A stretch of 64,000 bases of DNA. Origin: Phosphoribacter sp037045045 (GTDB taxonomy: Bacteria > Actinomycetota > Actinomycetes > Actinomycetales > Dermatophilaceae). Both the position numbers and the translations under genes were made by a program. A model generated the notes under the pieces. The model had not been told where the DNA came from and did not search any database. It saw only the letters and a program-made list of their open reading frames with translations. Shown piece after piece: positions 24,908 through 34,924 of the stretch. The stretch covers positions 248,001 to 312,000 of the forward strand of contig JBAOHL010000007.1 in NCBI GenBank assembly GCA_037045045.1, read 5' to 3'. Every line of letters starts with the position of its first letter. Position 1 is the stretch's first letter.

Positions 24908-25735
24908 GTGAGCGAGTTCGACGACGCAGTGGCCGTGCGAGTGGTGTCGACGACGGGTGATCGGTCCCGCTTGGCCGCCGACCTCGACGGCGGGTGGCGC
25001 GTCGGCGGCGGCCTCAACGGCGGGTATCTGCTGGCCGTGTTGGGTCATGCGGTCCGTGCGGTGAGCCCACGGCATCCCGATCCGTTCGCCGTCAGCGCCC
25101 ACTACCTGTCCGCCTCGACCGCCGGCGCCGCGCACATCGACACCCACGTCGTGCGCGCCGGCGGAACCCAGACCACGGTGCACGTGACGATGTCCCAGCC
25201 GGGGGCGGGAGGCCCGGCCGAACGGATCACCGCCCTGGCGACCTACGGCGACCTGGCAGCCCTGTCCGACGACGTGCGCACCGCGGCGACGAGTCCGCCG
25301 ATCCCACCGCCGGACCAGTGCATCCCCACGTCGGCCGCTCCGCCGCAGGAGCGGCAAATCGCCCCGATCCTCGACCGGTTCGACATGCGGATCGACCCGG
25401 CGTGCGTGGGATGGCTCACCGGCGCCCCGAGCGGCGAGGGGATGATCCAGGGCTGGTTCCGCCTCCACGAGCGCGACCTCGACGTGCTGGCCCTGCTCTT
25501 CGTCGTCGACGCGCTGCCGCCGGTGACCTTCGACCTCGGCCTGCCCGGCTGGGCACCGACGGTGCAGCTCAGCGTGCACGTGCGGGCCCGGCCGGCGCCG
25601 GGGTGGGCGATCCTGCGGCACGCGACGCGCAACCTCGCCGGCGGTCTGTTCGAAGAGGATTGCGAGGTCTGGGATTCCTCCGGGCGCCTTGTCGCCCAGT
25701 CTCGCCAACTCGCCCGAGCGCCGCGAGACGGCTAG
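24908..25735 (+). CDS. Acyl-CoA thioesterase family protein (double hotdog)
   Basis: A 275-residue protein with two predicted hotdog domains. The N-terminal half has GGWRVGGGLNGGYLLAVLGH (about residues 29-48) followed by DPFAVSAHYLSASTAGAAHI. The C-terminal half has GWFRLHERDLDVLALLFVVD and ends NLAGGLFEEDCEVWDSSGR. This pattern is typical of the TesB-like thioesterase family (4HBT_3), which hydrolyses acyl-CoA, but the substrate is unknown. A second gene of the same layout lies at 35711. It is probably transcribed alone as a leaderless mRNA. Confidence 0.85.
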   Translation: MSEFDDAVAVRVVSTTGDRSRLAADLDGGWRVGGGLNGGYLLAVLGHAVRAVSPRHPDPFAVSAHYLSASTAGAAHIDTHVVRAGGTQTTVHVTMSQPGAGGPAERITALATYGDLAALSDDVRTAATSPPIPPPDQCIPTSAAPPQERQIAPILDRFDMRIDPACVGWLTGAPSGEGMIQGWFRLHERDLDVLALLFVVDALPPVTFDLGLPGWAPTVQLSVHVRARPAPGWAILRHATRNLAGGLFEEDCEVWDSSGRLVAQSRQLARAPRDG

Positions 25736-25776
25736 GTGCCGCTCGCGGCGGAGAGGGACGCCGCGGCGGCGCGCGG

Positions 25777-26414
25777 TCAGCCCAGGCGCAGGCCGAGCGC
25801 GGTGACGACCATGGCCCGGCCCTCGCGCAACCCGTAGGTCGCCCCGACGATCCCGAGCCGCCCGGCCTGGACCCGGTCTCCGACGAGCGAGGAACGGTCG
25901 GCGAGTAGTCGCGCGGTATGCCGCACGTGCTCTGCTTCGACGTCGTCGGTGGTGCTCGCGCCGTGTTTGCGCGCGGACAGGACGCTTGGGGTTACCCGTT
26001 CGACGATGTCGCGCAGAAACCCGGTCGGCATGTCGCCGGTCGACACGGCGTCAAGGGTGGCCCGCACGGCGCCACAGGAGTCGTGCCCCAGCACGACGAT
26101 GAGGGGGATGTCGAGCACGCCGACGCCGAACTCGATCGACCCGAGCACGCTGGAGTCGACAACGTGCCCAGCCGTCCGCACGACGAACAGGTCGCCGAGT
26201 CCCTGGTCGAAGATGATCTCGGCGGCGACCCGCGAGTCGGCGCATCCGAAGAACACCGCGCGCGGCGTCTGGCCGGCGGTGAGCGAGTTGCGCGCCTCGA
26301 CATCCTGGTTGGGGTGCTTGCGGATGCCGTGGACGAATCGGTCGTTTCCCTCGGCGAGCTCCCCCCAGGCGCGGGCCGGGGTCTCGCCGCGCGGCGGCAG
26401 CCCGAGGCCGGGGC

Positions 26415-26418
<4 letters not shown>
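25777..26418 (-). CDS. Beta-class carbonic anhydrase
   Basis: A 213-residue zinc enzyme interconverting CO2 and bicarbonate. The ligands are Cys59 (with the CADSR triad Asp61-Arg63), His112 and Cys115 (GHDSCGA). GTG 26418 overlaps the fumarase stop as GTGA; a longer in-frame reading back to 27129 lies inside fumarase and is rejected. Translational coupling to fumarase is unusual and is discussed as a finding. Confidence 0.95.
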
Positions 26419-28088
<1,670 letters not shown>

Positions 28089-28211
28089 CGCCACTCCCTC
28101 GTTGCTCCTTCGCCCAGCATAGGAGTCGGCGACGGTGCGCCCGGAGTGACCTGCCCCCGTGCGGGCGGACGAGGGAGACTCGGGTCCAGCGTGCCGACGG
28201 GGAACCGCGGC

Positions 28212-29168
28212 CTATCGCGCCTGGCTCGTGACGGTGTCGAGTTCGGTGCGGGTCGGCGCGAACGCCCCCGCCCTGGCGACGGTCGCCGCGGCGCTCGCGA
28301 CGGCCCGGTCCACGGCGGGGCGCAACTCGTCGATCCCGGCGGTGGCGAGCCGGGCCCGCGCCGCCGGTCCGCCGAGGTAGTCGAGGTCGGCGAGCCCCGA
28401 GAGCAGCCCCGCCATGAACGAGTCGCCGGCGCCGACGGTGTCGGTCACGTCGACCCGCCGCGGCGGCACCGTGGTGACCTTCGATGCGCCACCGGAGCGG
28501 ACGGCATACATGGCGCCTTCGGCGCCGCGGGTGATGACGACGAGGGCGGGGCCCAGGGCCTCCCACGCGCGGATGACGTCGGGGATGAACGCCCCGGGAT
28601 AGAGCCACTGCAGGTCCTCGTCGCTGGCCTTGACGACGTCCGCGAGCGCGACGAGCGCCTCGATCCGCGGCCGGACCTCGTCGGCCGAAGGCATGAGGGT
28701 CGGGCGGACGTTGGGGTCGTAGGACACCGTCGCCGTAGGGCGCAGCGCCGCCAGGGTGGCCAGCACCTCGGTGGCGCCCGGCTCGATGGTTGCGGCGATG
28801 CTGCCGGTGTGCACGTGCCCGAAGGCCGTGAGGTCCCGGACTGGGGGAACCGACCAGGTGAGCTCGAAGCGGTAGGTCGCCTGGCCGAAGCGGTCGAGGG
28901 TGGCCTGGGCGAGCGAGGTCCGGGCGGCGCCGTCGCTGCCCGGGGTGATCCGCACCCCGGCGTGGGCGCAATGCGCGACGATACGCTGCCCGCGTTCGTC
29001 CGGCCCGAACCATGTCGCCAACTCGACCTGGTGCCCGAGGGCGCCGAGCCCGACGGCGACGTTGGCGGGGCTGCCTCCGACGTGTTCGAGGGTCTCGCCC
29101 TGGCCGGCGCTCACGGAGTCGATGAGAGCCTCGCCCACGACGAGGACGGCCTTCGCATGGGGGGGCAT
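28212..29168 (-). CDS. PfkB-family carbohydrate kinase (fructokinase-like)
   Basis: A 318-residue ribokinase-fold kinase. The N-terminal signature GGSPANVAVGLGALGHQVEL and the C-terminal DTVGAGDSFMAGLLSGL, with the catalytic Asp, are both present. Near the substrate site it has SYDPNVRPTLMPS, the pattern usual in fructokinases, so phosphorylation of fructose is likely but not proven. ATG 29168 is used; the longer frame to 29333 crosses the divergent promoter region. It stands alone on the - strand. Confidence 0.92.
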   Translation of the reverse strand: MPPHAKAVLVVGEALIDSVSAGQGETLEHVGGSPANVAVGLGALGHQVELATWFGPDERGQRIVAHCAHAGVRITPGSDGAARTSLAQATLDRFGQATYRFELTWSVPPVRDLTAFGHVHTGSIAATIEPGATEVLATLAALRPTATVSYDPNVRPTLMPSADEVRPRIEALVALADVVKASDEDLQWLYPGAFIPDVIRAWEALGPALVVITRGAEGAMYAVRSGGASKVTTVPPRRVDVTDTVGAGDSFMAGLLSGLADLDYLGGPAARARLATAGIDELRPAVDRAVASAAATVARAGAFAPTRTELDTVTSQAR

Positions 29169-29281
29169 CGGACTCCTCGGGGGACAGGATTGCCCCAACT
29201 CTAGGGGTCGGCTCGACAGGGTCGCGATGGGCCTGCGGTCTCGGTTTGGCCGCAACGGCAACGGTCGGAGACCATGTGGGG

Positions 29282-29887
29282 GTGAGTTCCCCGCCCGTCG
29301 TGCCGCCCCCGTCTGGACCGCCGACATCGGCACCGGCGCCGCGCAGCCGCTATGCGATGGGCAGCGCCGCGAACATGGCCCGCTCGCTGCTGGTCATCCT
29401 CGGGCTCGTCGCTGTCCTGCTCATGATCGTCCCCCGCAGCGACGGGGTGAGCCAGCCGGCCGTCGACGCCGCGTCGGTGGTCTCGGTCGCCGTGAAGGAC
29501 AGCGGTGTCGCGTTCGAGTTCCCGGCGGGGCTGCCGGCCGGGTGGAAGGCCACCAGTGCCCGGTATGCCGCGGCCACCGACTCGGTGCCGACCTGGCAGG
29601 CGGGATGGACGACCCCGAGCGGCCAGTTCGTCGGGCTGCGCCAGGCCATGGGGGTGACGCCGCGGTGGCTCGACGTGGCCACGAACGCGGCGAGCAACGC
29701 GGCGGGCGCGGTGTCGACGCAAGACCTCGGAGGGCGCACCTGGCAACGGTTGCGCGACGATCGCGGGCAGGTGCACCTCGTGGCCACCGCGCCTTCGGGG
29801 CTGACGACGGTGGTCAGTGCTTCCAGCGAGCAGGCCGAGTTCGCGGTCCTCGTCGAGGCGTTGCGCCCCGCCCCGCCGGCATCCTGA
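29282..29887 (+). CDS. DUF4245 family membrane-anchored protein
   Basis: A 201-residue protein with a Pro-rich N-terminal stretch (PPVVPPPSGPPTSAPAPRSR), one transmembrane helix (LLVILGLVAVLLMIV, about residues 35-52) and an exported domain with VAFEFPAGLPAGWKATSARY and VGLRQAMGVTPRWLDVATN. This matches the DUF4245 family, which is regularly found next to xseA-xseB and ispH in actinobacteria, as here. Function is unknown. The GTG at 29282 is the chosen start; an in-frame start at 29246 is possible. Confidence 0.85.
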   Translation: MSSPPVVPPPSGPPTSAPAPRSRYAMGSAANMARSLLVILGLVAVLLMIVPRSDGVSQPAVDAASVVSVAVKDSGVAFEFPAGLPAGWKATSARYAAATDSVPTWQAGWTTPSGQFVGLRQAMGVTPRWLDVATNAASNAAGAVSTQDLGGRTWQRLRDDRGQVHLVATAPSGLTTVVSASSEQAEFAVLVEALRPAPPAS

Positions 29888-29912
29888 CTGGGCCGGCCGA
29901 GCATTCCAGCGG

Positions 29913-30134
29913 TCAGTCGGCGGACGGCTGGTCCGAGGATGCCGCGCCGGCGTTCAGTTGCGCCTGGGCCCCGTCGAGCCAGGTCGTGCAGTGCGCGGCC
30001 AGGGCCTCGCCGCGGCGCCACAGGTCCATCCCCTCGGCGAGTGGGACTTGCCCGGCCTCGAGGCGCGCGACGATGGACACGAGCTCGTCGCGGGCCTGTT
30101 CGTAGCTGAGGTCGGCGACGTCGGGGTAGTCCAC
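29913..30134 (-). CDS. xseB: Exodeoxyribonuclease VII small subunit
   Basis: A 73-residue helical protein (LSYEQARDELVSIVARLEAG, then LAEGMDLWRRGEALAAHCTT) matching XseB in length and pattern. With XseA it degrades single-stranded DNA. The start is a GTG. It lies 38 nt downstream of xseA in the same direction and converges with the DUF4245 gene. Confidence 0.95.
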   Translation of the reverse strand: MDYPDVADLSYEQARDELVSIVARLEAGQVPLAEGMDLWRRGEALAAHCTTWLDGAQAQLNAGAASSDQPSAD

Positions 30135-30172
30135 GCCCCTCTCCTCTCGCGGGCCGTCGGGTCTGCTCGACC

Positions 30173-31396
30173 CTAACCCACGACCGTGACGCCGAAGTCG
30201 CCGTGCGCGACCCGGACCCGCAGCAGTTCGTCGGGGTCGACCTCGTCGCGGTCGAAGACGAGGGAGCCGTCGGCGTGCTGGACGACGGCGTATCCGCGCT
30301 CGAGGGTGGCCTGGGGGGACAGGGCCCGGCCCTGGACAAGCAGGTGTCCCACCCGGTCGGACTCGCGATCGACGCGCACGAGCAGCCGTTCGCGGGCCGC
30401 TCGGCGCAACGCCTGCAGCTGCATCCGGTGCGGGACGAGCATCGCGGCCGGTGCGGTGAGGACGGCGCGGCTGCGGGCGGCGACGAGCAGCCGGCGTTCG
30501 ACGTCAAGGCGCCGGGCGAGGGCGCCCCGGGCCCGCTGGCCGAGCCCGGACACGAGGGCCCGCTCGGCGGCGGCGTCGGGCACGACCCGCTTGCCGGCGT
30601 CGGTGGGGGTCGAGGCGCGCCAGTCGGCAACGAGGTCGAGCAGCGGGGTGTCCACCTCGTGGCCGATCGCGCTGACGACCGGGGTCCGTGCCGCGACGAC
30701 GGCTCGCAGCAGGGTCTCGTTGGAGAAGGGCAGCAGCTCTTCGACCGACCCCCCGCCGCGTGCGATGACGACGACGTCGACCGTGGGGTCGGCGTCGAGC
30801 TGCGCGAGCGCCGCGGTGACCTCGGCGACGGCGGAGGACCCCTGGACGGCGACCTCCCGGACGACGAACCGCACCGAGGGCCAGCGGCGGCGGGCGTTGT
30901 CGAGGACGTCGCGCGCTGCGGCGCTGCCCCGTCCGGTCACCAGGCCCACCGACCGGGGGAGGAACGGCAGCGGACGCTTGCGCTCGGGCTCGAACAGGCC
31001 CTCGGCGGCAAGGCGGCGCTTGAGGGTCTCCAGCCGCAGCAGCAGGTCACCGACCCCGAGCGGGCGGATCTGCCGGGCCTCCAGCTGCAGGGTGCCCCGG
31101 CGGGCCCAAAACGTCGGCTTGGCGTGGACGACGACCCGCGCGCCCTGCGGCAGCGGCCCGGGGAGCGCGTCGAGGGCGTAGCCGGAGATCGTCACCGACA
31201 GGGACATGTCCACGTCGGGGTCGCGCAGGGTGAGATAGGCCGTCGTGCCGCGCCGATGCAGTTGGACCACCTGGCCCTCGACCCACAGCGGCGACATCCG
31301 GTCGACGTAGTCGCCGATCTTCAGGCTCAGCACGCGCACCGGCCAGGGCGCCTCGGCCGAGGTGTCCGAGGCCTTCTCGGGCAGGCCTGTGCTCAC
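30173..31396 (-). CDS. xseA: Exodeoxyribonuclease VII large subunit
   Basis: A 407-residue XseA. The N-terminal OB fold has SPLWVEGQVVQLHRRGTTAY, and the catalytic core has VGLVTGRGSAAARDVLDNAR, VVIARGGGSVEELLPFSNE and ISAIGHEVDTPLLDLVAD, all typical. GTG 31396 is preferred; GTG 31405 is close by. The divergent ispH promoter lies within about 90 bp. Confidence 0.96.
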   Translation of the reverse strand: MSTGLPEKASDTSAEAPWPVRVLSLKIGDYVDRMSPLWVEGQVVQLHRRGTTAYLTLRDPDVDMSLSVTISGYALDALPGPLPQGARVVVHAKPTFWARRGTLQLEARQIRPLGVGDLLLRLETLKRRLAAEGLFEPERKRPLPFLPRSVGLVTGRGSAAARDVLDNARRRWPSVRFVVREVAVQGSSAVAEVTAALAQLDADPTVDVVVIARGGGSVEELLPFSNETLLRAVVAARTPVVSAIGHEVDTPLLDLVADWRASTPTDAGKRVVPDAAAERALVSGLGQRARGALARRLDVERRLLVAARSRAVLTAPAAMLVPHRMQLQALRRAARERLLVRVDRESDRVGHLLVQGRALSPQATLERGYAVVQHADGSLVFDRDEVDPDELLRVRVAHGDFGVTVVG

Positions 31397-31471
31397 GGCG
31401 TGCACTGTATGCCGTGTGGCCGACGGGCGCGGTGGAGCTGGCACGCGGCATACCGGGTCTGCCGGCGCACG

Positions 31472-31477
31472 TAGCAT
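31472..31477 (+). promoter_or_regulatory. -10 element TAGCAT, probably giving a leaderless ispH mRNA
   Basis: TAGCAT ends seven bases before ATG 31485. This spacing places the transcription start on the start codon and supports ATG 31485 over ATG 31476, which would lie inside the -10. Confidence 0.5.
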
Positions 31478-31484
31478 GGAAGCC

Positions 31485-32504
31485 ATGCCCGAGGACCCTG
31501 CCCAGACCGCCAAGACGGTGCTGCTCGCGGCGCCGCGAGGCTACTGCGCCGGGGTGGACCGAGCCGTCGTCACCGTCGAGAAGGCGTTAGACCACTACGG
31601 CCCACCGGTGTACGTCCGCAAGGAGATCGTCCACAACAAGCACGTCGTCGACACGCTGCGCAAGCGAGGCGCCGTGTTCGTCGAGCAGACCGACGAAGTG
31701 CCCGAGGGTGCCACCGTGGTGTTCTCGGCACACGGGGTCGCGCCGGTGGTCCACGAGGAGGCCCGGGCCCGCCGCCTCAAAACCATCGACGCGACCTGCC
31801 CGCTGGTGACGAAGGTCCACCGCGAGGCGGTGCGCTTCGCCCGCGAGGACTACGACATCCTGCTCATCGGGCACGAGGGGCACGAGGAGGTCGTCGGCAC
31901 CTCCGGCGAGGCGCCGAGCCACATCACCATCGTCGACGGGCCGCACGCCGTCGCCAGCCTGCAGGTGCGCGACCCCGACAAGGTCGTGTGGCTGTCCCAG
32001 ACGACCTTGTCGGTCGACGAGACGATGGAGACCGTGCGGCGGCTGCGCGAGCGCTTCCCCGCGCTCGCCGACCCGCCGAGCGACGACATCTGCTACGCCA
32101 CCCAGAACCGGCAGCTCGCGGTCAAACGGATGGCCGCCCAGACCGACCTGATGATCGTCGTCGGCTCGCGCAACTCCTCGAACTCGGTCCGCCTCGTCGA
32201 GGTGGCCTTGGAGCACGGAGCGGCCGCGGGTCACCTCGTCGACTACGCCGCCGAGATCGACCCGGCCTGGCTCGACGGCGTCCGGACCGTCGGCGTGACG
32301 TCCGGGGCCAGCGTGCCGGAGATCCTCGTCCGCGACGTGCTCGCCTTCCTTGCCGAGCGGGGTTTCACCGACGTGCGCCCGGTGGTCGCCGCCGAGGAGA
32401 GCCTGCTGTTCGCGCTGCCCAACGAGCTGCGCCGAGACCTCAAGACCGCGGGTGACCCCGCCGAGCAGCGTCCCGGCGATCCGGCGCTGGGGTCGCTGCA
32501 CTAG
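31485..32504 (+). CDS. ispH: 4-hydroxy-3-methylbut-2-enyl diphosphate reductase
   Basis: IspH makes IPP and DMAPP in the last step of the MEP isoprenoid pathway, using a [4Fe-4S] cluster. The protein has 339 residues. The three cluster cysteines are in GYCAGVDRAV (Cys21), DATCPLVTKVH and DDICYATQNRQ. The C-terminal VTSGASVPEILVRDVLAFL is also typical. It is divergent from xseA, a common actinobacterial arrangement. Confidence 0.97.
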   Translation: MPEDPAQTAKTVLLAAPRGYCAGVDRAVVTVEKALDHYGPPVYVRKEIVHNKHVVDTLRKRGAVFVEQTDEVPEGATVVFSAHGVAPVVHEEARARRLKTIDATCPLVTKVHREAVRFAREDYDILLIGHEGHEEVVGTSGEAPSHITIVDGPHAVASLQVRDPDKVVWLSQTTLSVDETMETVRRLRERFPALADPPSDDICYATQNRQLAVKRMAAQTDLMIVVGSRNSSNSVRLVEVALEHGAAAGHLVDYAAEIDPAWLDGVRTVGVTSGASVPEILVRDVLAFLAERGFTDVRPVVAAEESLLFALPNELRRDLKTAGDPAEQRPGDPALGSLH

Positions 32505-32532
32505 ACCTCGGTGACCTTCCGGTCGGCGCCGA

Positions 32533-33396
32533 TCAGCCCGCCGGGGCGTTCTGCAGCACGAGGTGCTCGCGGTCCGACCCGGGCTCGACGACCATGGCAC
32601 GCAGTCGGTCCGGCGCGGCCCGGAACTCGGCGGTGGCCGGCAGAAGCATGGGTTTGCGGAACCACACGGCCGAACGACCGACCGCGGGCACGGCACTGCC
32701 GAGTTCGCCGAGGGACTTCGAATAGGTGAACATGCCGTGGACGATGCACGAGGCAAAACCCAAAGGCTTGGCGGTGAGCCGGTGCACGTGGATGGGGTTC
32801 CAGTCGCCGCCGACGGCGGCGAATCGCCGACCGGTGCTGTCCGGTAGGGCCCACACCGAGGTCGGGGGGCCGGCGCGCAGGTCCTCGACCGGCGGGGAGG
32901 GCGCCGTCGTGGCGGATTCGTCGCCCTTGCCGCGGGCCAGGTAGGTGCTCACCCCGCGCCACACCGGCTCGCCCGCCACGCTGACCTCGCTGAGCAGGTC
33001 GACTTCCCGACCGCGCCGGTGCGGTCGCAGGTCCTGGGCGCGCACCGTGATGTCGAGCCGTTCGCCGACGCCGATGGGTCGGTGCACGTCGATGACGTTC
33101 TCGGTGTGGACCAGGCCGACGAGCTTGAACGGGAAGTCCGGCCGGGACATCACCGCCATCTGCAGCGGAAACGCCAACAGGTGGGGGTAGGTCAGCGGCA
33201 GGTGATCCCGCAGGACGATCCCGCACACCCGAGCGAAGCGCGACACGTGCGCTCCGTCGACCGCTACGCCGGCGCGGGTCGCGGTGACGGCCGGCAGGGT
33301 GCGGCTGCGGTTGCGGCTGGGGATCACCGCCTTGGCGAAGATGACGCGCAGGTCGGGTGCGCGGTCGAAGGTCAGTACGCGCGCGGTGTCGGACAT
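32533..33396 (-). CDS. MaoC-like (R)-hydratase domain protein, double hotdog
   Basis: A 287-residue protein. Its C-terminal half has the hydratase motif VGGDWNPIHVHRLTAKPLGF, containing the Asp-His pair of the MaoC/R-hydratase family, followed by CIVHGMFTYSKSL. The N-terminal half looks like a second, degenerate hotdog. Proteins of this type hydrate 2-enoyl-CoA, but no fatty-acid genes are adjacent and the substrate is unknown. ATG 33396 has a GAGGAG site. It is 28 nt from the convergent ispH stop. Confidence 0.87.
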   Translation of the reverse strand: MSDTARVLTFDRAPDLRVIFAKAVIPSRNRSRTLPAVTATRAGVAVDGAHVSRFARVCGIVLRDHLPLTYPHLLAFPLQMAVMSRPDFPFKLVGLVHTENVIDVHRPIGVGERLDITVRAQDLRPHRRGREVDLLSEVSVAGEPVWRGVSTYLARGKGDESATTAPSPPVEDLRAGPPTSVWALPDSTGRRFAAVGGDWNPIHVHRLTAKPLGFASCIVHGMFTYSKSLGELGSAVPAVGRSAVWFRKPMLLPATAEFRAAPDRLRAMVVEPGSDREHLVLQNAPAG

Positions 33397-33651
33397 CGGG
33401 TCTCCTCGCTGCTCGGGCCTCGGGCGCGGTATGCCGCGCGGGCGCCGCTCCCGTCAGCCCACCGGGCAGCAGGACATCGAGGCGGCGCCTGCCCACATGC
33501 TGGCAGGCGCAGGCTCTCGCGGCATCCCGACCGATGTTGCGCGCGCCCAGCGGCCCCCTCGCCACTGCCAATGGCGCGATCAGCGACCGCCCTACGGCGT
33601 GGCGACGGCGGCGGCCTTTCGGGCCGCCGGTCAACGGGCTTCGACCGGCCC
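33397..33651. other. Intergenic region with two hairpins
   Basis: There is no gene here. It contains the arms GCGCCTGCC/GGCAGGCGC at 33485-33510 with an 8-nt loop, and CGGCGGCC/GGCCGCCG at 33609-33629 with a TTTCG loop. The second is positioned as an rmuC terminator on the - strand. A dispersed motif copy at about 33429 sits as the TATG loop of a GCGCGG/CCGCGC stem. Confidence 0.5.
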
Positions 33652-34836
33652 TCAGCCGGCCTCGCACCGCCGCCGCGGGGGTGGGGACTCCTCGAGCAGC
33701 GGCGACCGGGCCACATCCGCATCGAGGGCCTCGATGAGTTCGACCGCGGTGAGGGCTCTGGGGACCTCGTCGAGAGGTCGCGGGGTGGCGACCGGGTCCG
33801 GACCGAGCCCGAGCTCGTTCATCCGCCGCGCGGTGACGAGCACCCGCGCCTCCAACGAACCGACGAGCCCGTTGTATGCCGTCACCGAACGGAGCAGGGC
33901 GTTGCCGAGGCGCTCGGCGTGGCGGCCGAGTGCGCCGATGCGGGCGTACAGCTCGCGCCCGACATCGAGCAGTTCCCGGGCCCCGTCGGCGAGCGCCTCC
34001 TGCTGCCAGGCGTAGGCGACGGTCCGCAGGACGGCCAGCAGCGTCGCCGGCGACGCCAGCACGACGCCGGCAGCCATGGCATCCTCGTGCAGGGCGGGGT
34101 CGGCCGCGAGGGCCGCCCCGAGGATCGCCTCACCAGGGACGAAACACACGACCAGCGGCGGGCTGTCGGCGGTGGCCGTCCAGTACCCCTTGGCCGCCAG
34201 GCCCTGCACGTGAGCTCGCAGGGCCCGCGCGTGGGCGCCCAACTGCCCGGCCCGTTCGGCGCCGGTCAGCCCCTCGGCCTGGGCCGCGAGGAAGGCACTG
34301 AGCGGCACCTTGGCGTCGACGACGAGATGCCGGTCCCCCGGCAGGTGGACGACGACATCGGGGCGCACGAGCTCGCCCCGGTCGTTGCGTCCGCTGACCT
34401 GGGTGTCGAAGTCGCACCGGGCGAGCAGGCCGGCGTGCTCCAGCACCCGACGCAGCTGCACCTCGCCCCAGGCGCCGCGCACCGACGACGAGCGCAGCGA
34501 GCCGACGAGGTCGGCCGTCTGTTCGCGCAGGCCGGTCGTGCTCGCCTCCACCCGCGACAGTTCGGCGGTCACCCGGGCGAACTGCTCGCCACGGTCGCGC
34601 TCGAGGGTGTGCACCTGTCGCTCGACCCGGGCGAGGCTCTCGCGCAGCGGGACGACGAGCCGGGCGGTCTCGGCGTCGCCCTGGGTCACCGCCTGCAGGT
34701 CCTCGACTCGCTCGCGCAAGCCGTCACGTTCGGCTCCGAGGGCGGCCAGGCGCGCGGCATACCAGCCCCGGACAGCGAGCCAGGCAAACAGGGCCCCGGC
34801 GCCGACGGCGAGGGTGAGGGAGGTCGGGAGGTCCAT
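33652..34836 (-). CDS. rmuC: DNA recombination protein RmuC homologue
   Basis: A 394-residue protein. It has an N-terminal transmembrane helix (SLTLAVGAGALFAWLAVRG), a coiled-coil region at about residues 35-130, and the RmuC nuclease-like core (SSVRGAWGEVQLRRVLEHAG, then DVVVHLPGDRHLVVDAKVPL and LVVCFVPGEAILGAAL). RmuC limits DNA inversions in E. coli. The start is uncertain: ATG 34836, 34848 and 34896 are in frame, and the last lies inside a 28-bp palindrome. I chose 34836 because it places the membrane helix at the N-terminus. Confidence 0.92.
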   Translation of the reverse strand: MDLPTSLTLAVGAGALFAWLAVRGWYAARLAALGAERDGLRERVEDLQAVTQGDAETARLVVPLRESLARVERQVHTLERDRGEQFARVTAELSRVEASTTGLREQTADLVGSLRSSSVRGAWGEVQLRRVLEHAGLLARCDFDTQVSGRNDRGELVRPDVVVHLPGDRHLVVDAKVPLSAFLAAQAEGLTGAERAGQLGAHARALRAHVQGLAAKGYWTATADSPPLVVCFVPGEAILGAALAADPALHEDAMAAGVVLASPATLLAVLRTVAYAWQQEALADGARELLDVGRELYARIGALGRHAERLGNALLRSVTAYNGLVGSLEARVLVTARRMNELGLGPDPVATPRPLDEVPRALTAVELIEALDADVARSPLLEESPPPRRRCEAG

Positions 34837-34880
34837 GGGTCCGAGCATCTCGGAGGCCACCGACACCGCCACGACCACGA

Positions 34881-34908
34881 CCAGGTATCTTGACATCAAG
34901 ATACCTGG
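34881..34908. promoter_or_regulatory. 28-bp perfect palindrome, MarR-type operator candidate
   Basis: Arms CCAGGTATCTTGA and TCAAGATACCTGG are exact complements separated by CA. The core TATCTTGA-CA-TCAAGATA looks like operators known for several MarR-family repressors. It lies between the divergent rmuC and tam genes and covers the TTGACA -35 element of the tam promoter. Confidence 0.7.
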
Positions 34909-34918
34909 GTGATGACAT
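34890..34918 (+). promoter_or_regulatory. tam promoter, overlapping the palindrome and probably leaderless
   Basis: TTGACA at 34890-34895, a 17-bp spacer and TGACAT at 34913-34918 end six bases before the GTG at 34925. The -35 is a perfect consensus; the -10 is weaker. Confidence 0.55.
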
Positions 34919-34924
34919 GGGCGC

